Shown here: positions 1-5,113 of the stretch, one piece after another
Numbering within the stretch: position 1 is the stretch's first letter
Layout of the letters: every line of letters starts with the position of its first letter
Source of the DNA: Heliobacteriaceae bacterium
Lineage (GTDB): Bacteria > Cyanobacteriota > Vampirovibrionia > Gastranaerophilales > Gastranaerophilaceae
DNA length: 5,971 bases
NCBI GenBank assembly: GCA_031267015.1
Contig: JAIRZW010000080.1
Coordinates: 1-5,971, forward strand
Direction: 5' to 3'
The notes under the pieces: generated by a model
Told to the model about the DNA's origin: nothing
Seen by the model: only the letters and a program-made list of their open reading frames with translations
The model's database searches: none
Program-made: the position numbers and the translations under genes

Positions 1-891
1 TTCAACAACTCCGTTTTCTGAAACAGTTCTTTGTATAACCGTTTCGTCTTCACCTGTAATTTTTTCCGATAAAACTTTACCGTCTTTAGATGTTCTGACT
101 GTTTCCTGACCTGCTTCCGTAATTACTTCGGTAATACTTTCGTCATCATTGTAAGTATAAGTTGTTTTCTTTTCTTTTGCAGGTATTCCTTCATTTTCAA
201 TTTTAGACTGAAGCTGCTCTTTACCGTCTACAATAATATAATTTTCGGAAGCTAAGCCTTTTTTAACGTTTTTGCTTTTAGGTTCACCGTTTTCATCGCA
301 AATAATTATTTCTTTGGAATCACCGGAATTTGTTTTGGTAATTGTGGCAGGTTTTCCGCTCTTATACTCAATAACGGTTTTATTGCCGTCACTATCAACA
401 ACTTCTTCCTGAATAACATTGCCTGTTGCGTCTTTTGTCTGTGCAGTTTTGCTGCCATTCTCATCAGTTGTTGTAATTACGGAAGTTTTATCAGGATTAA
501 CAGTCTCCAGTGTGCCGTCTTTATATTTTATTTGTATTACTTTTTCGCCGTTTTGCTCAATAACAGACGAACTTTCAATATCTTCACTCTTGCCGGAAAT
601 TTCGGTTAAAAACTGAAAAAGTTCTTGCGCGGAAATTTCTTTGATATTTGATTTTTTTAAGAACTTACCGGCTTCTTTTTGGGAAAAATTGTCATCTTTA
701 GCGTATTGCATAATAGTTTCCTGAAACTTTTGCATTTCGTCAGCGTCAAGGATGCCGTTCTTATCCACATCAACAGTGTCGTAAATCGACTTGAGCTTTT
801 CGTCTGTTATTTGTTCGCGCTTTATTCCGCCGGAAAGCCGGTTAATATTAGATTCTTTAGTTTTACCCAATGATAAATTTAATTCAGTCAT
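1..891 (-). CDS. EF-hand protein with repetitive beta-rich region (3' end outside window)
   Basis: The frame is open from an ATG at 889-891 to the left edge, giving 297 residues with no stop, so the C-terminus is missing. Residues 41-52 form a canonical EF-hand calcium loop (DVDKNGILDADE: acidic or polar ligands at positions 1, 3, 5 and 9, Gly at 6, Glu at 12), with helix-like flanks on both sides. From about residue 100 onward the chain is low-complexity and rich in Thr, Lys, Glu and Asp, with recurring turns such as DENGS, DSDGN, DENGE and KDGK about every 20-30 residues. This suggests repeated beta-hairpins, somewhat like YD or MORN-type repeats. No signal peptide or membrane segment is visible, so its location is unknown. 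No Shine-Dalgarno sequence precedes the ATG, and a TATAAT sequence abuts it (892-897), so the start is only moderately sure. It follows the bcp unit on the same strand after 137 nt. The EF-hand is clear; the function is not, though a large surface or structural protein is a guess. Confidence 0.8.
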   Translation of the reverse strand, partial: MTELNLSLGKTKESNINRLSGGIKREQITDEKLKSIYDTVDVDKNGILDADEMQKFQETIMQYAKDDNFSQKEAGKFLKKSNIKEISAQELFQFLTEISGKSEDIESSSVIEQNGEKVIQIKYKDGTLETVNPDKTSVITTTDENGSKTAQTKDATGNVIQEEVVDSDGNKTVIEYKSGKPATITKTNSGDSKEIIICDENGEPKSKNVKKGLASENYIIVDGKEQLQSKIENEGIPAKEKKTTYTYNDDESITEVITEAGQETVRTSKDGKVLSEKITGEDETVIQRTVSENGVVE

Positions 892-964
892 ATTATATAT
901 ATCGGTAAACAATATAAAATCTTTAGGTATGCAGCCAGATTGTTACAATTCTCAACACTCCCTT

Positions 965-1021
965 AAGGCCAACTCTAAAACGACTTTATGAAAGCTTTGT
1001 TAAATGAAATTTAGTTGCCTT
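965..1021. repeat. Imperfect inverted repeat between bcp and the EF-hand gene
   Basis: The left arm (965-979, AAGGCCAACTCTAAA) and right arm (about 1010-1021, TTTAGTTGCCTT) are complementary except for one extra C and an extra CT in the left arm. The roughly 30-nt loop contains the small palindrome AAAGCTTT. It lies just after the bcp stop codon on the minus strand, so it could fold in the 3' end of that transcript. It lacks a GC-rich stem followed by a T-run, so it is not a standard intrinsic terminator. It might be a weak 3' structure, a degraded repeat, or chance. The rest of 892-1028 shows no gene and no convincing promoter. Confidence 0.3.
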
Positions 1022-1028
1022 CGTTTCC

Positions 1029-1487
1029 TTACCGCAAATCATTATAATATTCCAGAACCTCATCAACATGGCCTTTAATCTTGACTTTACGCCATTCTTT
1101 TTGAGTTTTGCCGGCTTTGTCCAAGATGAATGTTGATCGGATTATGCCAAAATATTTTCTGCCGTACATTGATTTTTCACCCCAAACTCCGAATGCCTCC
1201 GATAGTTTATGTTCCGGGTCGGATAGCAGAATAAAATTCAAACCGTGTTTTTCCTGAAAATTTTTGTGGCTTTTTATGCTGTCAGGGCTTACGCCAATTA
1301 CAACTGCTTTTGAAGTCAGCCTGTTGTAATTATCCCTAAAATCACAGGCTTCCTGCGTGCAGCCGGACGAGTTATCTTTTGGGTAAAAATACAAAATAAT
1401 CTCTTTTCCGCTAAAATTCGCCAGAGAATATTCTTTCTCAACGCCGTTCACGTCAATGCCTTGCAGTTTTATATCCAAGTAGTTCAT
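1029..1487 (-). CDS. bcp: Peroxiredoxin, Bcp/PrxQ family (thiol peroxidase)
   Basis: This is a complete 152-residue protein, close to the usual 150-160 of the Bcp/PrxQ family. These cytosolic enzymes reduce hydrogen peroxide and organic hydroperoxides and are recycled by thioredoxin. The active-site block YPKDNSSGCTQEACDFRD (residues 35-52) carries the peroxidatic Cys43 and a resolving Cys48 five residues later, the spacing of the atypical two-cysteine Bcp type. Pro36, Ser40 (usually Thr in PxxxTxxC) and Arg117 complete the catalytic environment. GIIRSTFILDKAG (114-126) is the family's conserved C-terminal strand motif, and the SDPEHKLSEAFGVWGEK region (89-105) is also typical. The ATG has a strong Shine-Dalgarno sequence 6 nt upstream. 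The gene begins 15 nt after the stop of the small secreted-protein gene, so the two are probably co-transcribed. The annotation is secure at family level; the physiological reductant is not shown. Confidence 0.96.
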   Translation of the reverse strand: MNYLDIKLQGIDVNGVEKEYSLANFSGKEIILYFYPKDNSSGCTQEACDFRDNYNRLTSKAVVIGVSPDSIKSHKNFQEKHGLNFILLSDPEHKLSEAFGVWGEKSMYGRKYFGIIRSTFILDKAGKTQKEWRKVKIKGHVDEVLEYYNDLR

Positions 1488-1493
1488 ATAAAT

Positions 1494-1500
1494 TCTCCTT
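1494..1500 (-). promoter_or_regulatory. Ribosome binding site of bcp
   Basis: The minus strand reads AAGGAGA, a near-perfect Shine-Dalgarno sequence, ending 6 nt before the bcp ATG. It fixes the bcp start and lies in the 15-nt gap after the upstream gene's stop, which supports translation of bcp from a shared message. Confidence 0.85.
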
Positions 1501-1502
1501 TA

Positions 1503-1709
1503 TTATCCGCCGCAGACTTTGCATGGTTTGCCGCCGCGTTTGTAAGCATCCTGGCGTTCAATTTTTATGCAGTTAACTGTGCATTTTTTGGCGTGTTGGC
1601 AATGAGTTTTGTGAACTTTTTGTGTATTTGTATTATAAACGACAGGCTCAGCATTCACTCTAAGTGCCATTGTTAAAAATATGAATAAAAATAATAAAAA
1701 CTTTTTCAC
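1503..1709 (-). CDS. Small secreted Cys/His-rich protein, possible Ada-type metal-binding motif
   Basis: The GTG start at 1709 gives 68 residues. Residues 1-20 look like a Sec signal peptide: Lys2-Lys3, a Phe/Leu-rich core, and a VNA site before Glu21, leaving a mature chain of about 48 residues outside the cytoplasm. The mature part follows a pattern I associate with small zinc modules related to the Ada metal-binding domain: VVYNTNTQKVH, then HC, then a GGKPCKVCGG end. Possible ligands are His33, Cys37, Cys63 and Cys66; Cys43 and Cys47 add an extra CxxxC. An in-frame ATG at 1733 would add 8 residues, but it touches a TATAAT box and would spoil the signal peptide, whereas the GTG has GAAAGG about 9 nt upstream. 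It is the first gene of a two-gene unit with bcp, which hints at a redox or metal role in the envelope. The function is unknown; the metal site is inferred by pattern only. Confidence 0.75.
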   Translation of the reverse strand: MKKFLLFLFIFLTMALRVNAEPVVYNTNTQKVHKTHCQHAKKCTVNCIKIERQDAYKRGGKPCKVCGG

Positions 1710-1731
1710 GACACACGACCTTTCGTAAACC

Positions 1732-1737
1732 ATTATA
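1732..1737 (-). promoter_or_regulatory. Likely -10 box for the small-protein/bcp unit
   Basis: The minus strand carries a perfect TATAAT. Transcription would start near 1725, leaving a leader of about 15 nt that still contains the GAAAGG ribosome site and the GTG at 1709. No good -35 hexamer is present at 16-18 bp spacing, where the DNA is a plain AT tract. If the box is real, the ATG at 1733 is not in the transcript. Confidence 0.55.
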
Positions 1738-1765
1738 CAATAAAAATGTTTAATAAATATTTGTC

Positions 1766-1797
1766 CATATCTATCTCTCTTTGATATACATATCTAT
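1766..1797. repeat. Pair of 9-bp direct repeats upstream of the small-protein promoter
   Basis: CATATCTAT occurs at 1766-1774 and again at 1789-1797, 23 bp start to start, and an inverted repeat (GATAT-AC-ATATC) overlaps the second copy at 1783-1794. They sit about 40-70 bp upstream of the predicted transcription start, where an activator could bind. The DNA is AT-rich and low in complexity, so chance is a strong alternative. The remaining 1738-1848 stretch after mutS shows no gene and no convincing terminator. Confidence 0.25.
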
Positions 1798-1848
1798 ATG
1801 GGTGTCAGATTACACAGACAATAGCTGGAACGCTCCTCGCAATACAAT

Positions 1849-4431
1849 TTATTCCCCGAATAGATTGAGCTGCGGGACCTGCGTCACAAGCTCGTCAGAT
1901 GATTTCCTGCGGGCCGAAAGGTTGTTTGAAAAGTCTTTTTGCATACGCGTCATTAGCTCCTCAGAACGCTTGATTACAGAGCTCGGAAGTCCTGCCATTT
2001 TTGCCACCTGAATACCGTAACTTCTGGAAGTGCCGCCCTGAACGATTTTGCGCAGAAACTCAATTTCGCCGTTGTCTTCAGATACCGTAATCCGGTAATT
2101 TTTAATCTGCGGATAGGTGTTGGTCATGACATTTAACTCGTGGTAATGGGTCGCAAATATGCACCGTGACTTGATTTTTTCCGCAATAAATTCCGCCACG
2201 GACCACGCAATCGCAACGCCATCGTAAGTGCTGGTGCCGCGGCCGATTTCGTCAAGCAGGATAAGGCTTCGGTCGGTTGCAGCGTTCAATATGTACGCCG
2301 TTTCAATCATTTCCACCATAAATGTTGACTGCCCGAGCGTCAGGTCGTCGCTTGCGCCCACACGTGTGAAAATTTTGTCCACAACCCCCATTTTTACATA
2401 ATCCGCAGGAGTCCATGACCCGATTTGCGCAAGCAGCGCTATAAGCGCGTTTTGGCGCATGTAGGTTGATTTTCCCGCCATGTTCGGGCCCGTTAGAATC
2501 ATAAACTGGGTTTCGTCGGATGAATTACATTTTAATTCCAAATCGTTCGCAACATACTCGCCGAGCGGCAAAATCTTCTCCAGTACAGGGTGGCGGCCGT
2601 TTTTAACAATAAAATCATCAGACTCATCAACAACCGGTTTGCAGAAATTATTCTCAACAGCAGCAACTGCGAGGCCCGTGTAAACGTCGAATTTGGCTAT
2701 GCAATCCGCGATTTCGCGTAATTTTGTTACAAATTCTTTTGAATACTCGCGAAAATCGCAAAACAGCTTGTATTCCAGCTCTGTCGACTTGAACCTTGCC
2801 GACAAAACGTCGTCCTCGTGCTTTTTCAACTCATCCGTAATAAATCTTTCAGCGCCGGTAAGGGTTTGTTTTCTGATGTAGTGTGGCGGAATCTGGCCCA
2901 GATATGAGTTCGTAACTTCTATAAAGTAGCCGAAAACCCTGTTGTAGCCGACTTTGAGGTTTTTGATTCCGGTCTGCTCAATTTCTTTTAATTCAAGTTT
3001 TTTAAGCCAGCCTTCGCCCTCGGTCAAAAGCCCGCGGAAGTAGTCCAGTTCGCCGTTTACGTCTTCTTTGATAATCCCGCCTTCACGGATGGTTATTGGC
3101 GCGTCCTCGCTTATGGTACGCTCAATCAACTCTGTGAACTCTGAAATATCGTCCCTGTACGAAGAAATTTGTGTCAGCGGGTTAAAATCCAATTCCTGCG
3201 CCGCGTCAAGCAGGTCAGGAAGCATATAAAGCGATGTTTTGAGGCTCAGGAAGTCGCGCGGGTTTGCGGAATTGTTGCTAAGCCGTGTGGCAAGCCGCTG
3301 GATGTCGTAAATTTTATCCAAAAGTCCGGCAATTTTGTATCTTGTGTCGGTTTTTTCGATTAATTCGGTTATATGGTTTTGGCGCTCAAGGATTGCGTCT
3401 GCTTTTTTCAACGGCTGGCAAATCCAGTTTCTGAGCAGTCTTGCGCCCATGTTTGTTTTGGTTTTGTTGATTGCCCACAAAAGCGAGCCGTATTTGCCTT
3501 TTTCGCGCAGGGTTTCGGTCAGTTCAAGGTTTTTGCGCGTGCTGCGGTCGATAATCATGTATTCCGAAAGCTCGTAGGATTCAATCCGGTCGAATTTCGG
3601 CACATTGTCTTTGAGCGTTTCCCAAACGTAGGCTAAAAGCGCGCCGGTTGCGCGGAAGCCCAATTTACATTTTTCAAATCCGTATGCTTCAAGGCTTGCG
3701 GCATTGAAAATATTTTTTAAGTTATTCAGGGCAAAATGCTCGTCAAACACGGATTCCGGAATTTTTGAGCAGTTGTATTGCGAAGTTATTTCGTCAGGCA
3801 GGTTAATTTTTGTTTCAGGCACGATTTGGAACGGTTTAATTTCCTGTCTGATTTCAGGCGCGATAATTTCCGCGGGGTTAATGAGCGTTAATTCAGCCAA
3901 AATGAGGTTCAGAGGCGCCTGGGTGGTCTTTAATTCGCCGGTTGAAATGTCAGCGTAGGCAAACCCATATAGGCCGCTCTTTTCGTCCTTAAACATAGCG
4001 CAGATGTAATTATTTGAATTCTGCTCTAAAAAGTCGCTTTCGGTAATGGTTCCGGAGGTTACTATCCGTGTAATCCCCCTCTTTACAAGGCCTTTTGCCT
4101 GTTTAGGATCTTCAAGCTGGTCGCAAATCACGACTTTCAGGTTTTTCTGGATAAGTTTTTCAAGATAGTTGTTAACCGCCTTAACCGGAATCCCTGCAAG
4201 CGGAATCCGGCCCAATTTAGCCCCTGCTTCGCGGCCGGTGAGGGTTAATTCGAGTTCGCGCGCCATTGTTACAGCGTCTTCAAAAAACGTTTCAAAAAAG
4301 TCCCCGAGCCGGTACAGCAGAATTTTTTCGGGATTTTGACGCTTAATCTCAAGATACTGCTGCATTACAGGCGTTAAGTCCTCAATATTCACATCCGCTG
4401 TATTTATATAGTTAATTTCAGGTTTGCTCAT
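1849..4431 (-). CDS. mutS: DNA mismatch repair protein MutS
   Basis: This complete 860-residue protein matches the usual MutS length (about 850-890). MutS binds mispaired or looped DNA as a dimer and starts methyl-independent or MutH-linked repair with MutL. The N-terminal mismatch-binding domain has the GDFFE motif, with Phe45 and Glu47 as the Phe-x-Glu pair that stacks on and contacts the mispair. Connector, lever and clamp regions follow at roughly 140-560. The ATPase domain carries Walker A GPNMAGKST (648-656, Lys654), the signature loop GQSTFMVEM (700-708), Walker B LILLDE (723-728, Asp727 and Glu728), and His762 in ATHYHEL. The C-terminus ends in QLNLF (854-858), a good beta-clamp-binding motif. 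The ATG has no Shine-Dalgarno sequence and lies against the divergent promoter, so translation may be leaderless or nearly so. The next gene downstream on this strand has its own promoter, and mutL is not in the window. GDFFETFF resembles cyanobacterial-type MutS. Confidence 0.98.
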   Translation of the reverse strand: MSKPEINYINTADVNIEDLTPVMQQYLEIKRQNPEKILLYRLGDFFETFFEDAVTMARELELTLTGREAGAKLGRIPLAGIPVKAVNNYLEKLIQKNLKVVICDQLEDPKQAKGLVKRGITRIVTSGTITESDFLEQNSNNYICAMFKDEKSGLYGFAYADISTGELKTTQAPLNLILAELTLINPAEIIAPEIRQEIKPFQIVPETKINLPDEITSQYNCSKIPESVFDEHFALNNLKNIFNAASLEAYGFEKCKLGFRATGALLAYVWETLKDNVPKFDRIESYELSEYMIIDRSTRKNLELTETLREKGKYGSLLWAINKTKTNMGARLLRNWICQPLKKADAILERQNHITELIEKTDTRYKIAGLLDKIYDIQRLATRLSNNSANPRDFLSLKTSLYMLPDLLDAAQELDFNPLTQISSYRDDISEFTELIERTISEDAPITIREGGIIKEDVNGELDYFRGLLTEGEGWLKKLELKEIEQTGIKNLKVGYNRVFGYFIEVTNSYLGQIPPHYIRKQTLTGAERFITDELKKHEDDVLSARFKSTELEYKLFCDFREYSKEFVTKLREIADCIAKFDVYTGLAVAAVENNFCKPVVDESDDFIVKNGRHPVLEKILPLGEYVANDLELKCNSSDETQFMILTGPNMAGKSTYMRQNALIALLAQIGSWTPADYVKMGVVDKIFTRVGASDDLTLGQSTFMVEMIETAYILNAATDRSLILLDEIGRGTSTYDGVAIAWSVAEFIAEKIKSRCIFATHYHELNVMTNTYPQIKNYRITVSEDNGEIEFLRKIVQGGTSRSYGIQVAKMAGLPSSVIKRSEELMTRMQKDFSNNLSARRKSSDELVTQVPQLNLFGE

Positions 4432-4433
4432 GG

Positions 4434-4439
4434 TATAAT
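4434..4439 (+). promoter_or_regulatory. Extended -10 promoter of the membrane-protein gene
   Basis: TGGTATAAT (4431-4439) is a perfect -10 hexamer with the extended TGn element. There is no good -35, which extended -10 promoters tolerate. The start would be near 4446, giving a leader of about 21 nt. The TG overlaps the mutS start codon on the other strand. Confidence 0.6.
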
Positions 4440-4466
4440 ATTAGTATAAGAAAATGAGGATTTCAA
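4438..4466 (-). promoter_or_regulatory. Candidate mutS promoter
   Basis: On the minus strand TTGAAA (4461-4466) and TAATAT (4438-4443) are separated by 17 bp, which would start transcription at about the mutS ATG. An alternative -10, TATACT (4443-4448), would leave only about 5 nt of leader. Either way mutS would have almost no 5' untranslated region, in line with the lack of a ribosome site. The -10 overlaps that of the divergent gene, so the two promoters may exclude each other. Confidence 0.4.
4456..4460 (+). promoter_or_regulatory. Ribosome binding site of the membrane-protein gene
   Basis: GAGGA ends 7 nt before the ATG at 4468, a standard spacing that supports this start. Confidence 0.75.
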
Positions 4467-4467
4467 C

Positions 4468-5067
4468 ATGGGCTGTTTAAAAAATATTTTCAGAGCGGTT
4501 ATAATTGTGCTTGTAATAGCCGGTTTTGTGTCGCTTGGCGGCGATAAGCTCGTCAGTTCGCTGATTAAGAATTATTTCAATCCGCCGCGTGACGTCATGC
4601 TTGAGCGGGCGAAAAAGGTCGGGGATTTCTCAAATATCAGCGATGAGTTTGAGATAGAAAGAGCCGCGGGCATGTTCGGCTACAATGCTGTTGTTGCAGA
4701 GCATAAGGCATCCGGACAGAAAATGATTGTTGTTGACGAAGGTAAAAAGGACTTAATAACACCGCAGGATATTGAGTCGCCGGATGTTGAAAGAAAGCTT
4801 CAGGATGCGTTAGGCAAAATTAAATACAGCGCAGTTTCGGTTGAGAATATTACTGTTACGAAGCGCGGTACAATGACGTCTTACGGCAGGCAGGTTCCTT
4901 ATGTGCGCTTTGACGCACGAATCAAGAAGCTTCCGGTCGGAGAAGTTTCGGGGATTATTTCGACTGTTAACGGCCAGGACGGAAACCCGCGGATTCTAAT
5001 CTCCGCAAGCGAGAAAGCCAAGTACTCACAGCTTATTTCGGATGAGTTTTTTAAACAAGTGAAGTAG
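4468..5067 (+). CDS. Membrane-anchored protein of unknown function
   Basis: This is a complete 199-residue protein that I do not recognise. Residues 7-24 form a single hydrophobic segment after Lys5 and Arg9, consistent with an uncleaved N-terminal anchor or a signal peptide; Cys3 is too early and lacks a lipobox, so a lipoprotein is unlikely. The rest is soluble and mixed in charge, predicted to lie outside the cytoplasm. It has a helical charged stretch (about 40-65), then alternating segments such as KMIVVDEG and YSAVSVENITVTKRG that look like beta strands, a polar turn NGQDGN, and a Lys-rich helical end. No catalytic motif is evident. A good ribosome site and an extended -10 support the start. 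It is divergent from mutS with a 36-bp gap and convergent with the peptidase, so it is probably transcribed alone. Sharing a promoter region with mutS does not by itself imply a repair role. Confidence 0.85.
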   Translation: MGCLKNIFRAVIIVLVIAGFVSLGGDKLVSSLIKNYFNPPRDVMLERAKKVGDFSNISDEFEIERAAGMFGYNAVVAEHKASGQKMIVVDEGKKDLITPQDIESPDVERKLQDALGKIKYSAVSVENITVTKRGTMTSYGRQVPYVRFDARIKKLPVGEVSGIISTVNGQDGNPRILISASEKAKYSQLISDEFFKQVK

Positions 5068-5113
5068 GCTTAAAATCGGGCCGAAGAATATATTCTTCGG
5101 CCCGATTTTAAGC
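5068..5113. terminator. Bidirectional intrinsic terminator (46-bp perfect palindrome)
   Basis: Bases 5068-5090 and 5091-5113 are perfect reverse complements, 23 bp per arm with no spacer. The GC-rich core CGGGCCGAAGAA is flanked by AAAA on the left and TTTT on the right, so each strand reads a stable hairpin ending in a T-tract. In RNA the AT-rich centre (AATATATT) would form the loop. It begins directly after the TAG of the plus-strand gene and contains the TAA of the minus-strand peptidase, so it serves both convergent genes. Confidence 0.93.

Noticed and set aside
943..948. TTGTAA with TAAAGA (920-925) as a promoter for the EF-hand gene
   Set aside because: The spacing is 17 bp, but both hexamers match the consensus poorly and similar matches are expected by chance in AT-rich DNA.
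419..991. Plus-strand open frames opposite the EF-hand gene
   Set aside because: The minus-strand frame is open throughout with a canonical EF-hand; the plus-strand frames are short, hydrophobic by complementarity, and lack ribosome sites.
1798..1848. Possible tRNA or terminator just after mutS
   Set aside because: A few short complementary stretches exist, but no cloverleaf, no T-loop consensus and no GC stem with a T-run can be built.
1781..2011. Plus-strand open frame overlapping the mutS 3' end
   Set aside because: It mostly lies antisense to the mutS coding region, has no ribosome site, and encodes nothing recognisable.
3335..3636. Two overlapping plus-strand open frames of 80-87 codons inside mutS
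   Set aside because: They are antisense shadows of a strongly conserved gene, with no start signals and no family features.
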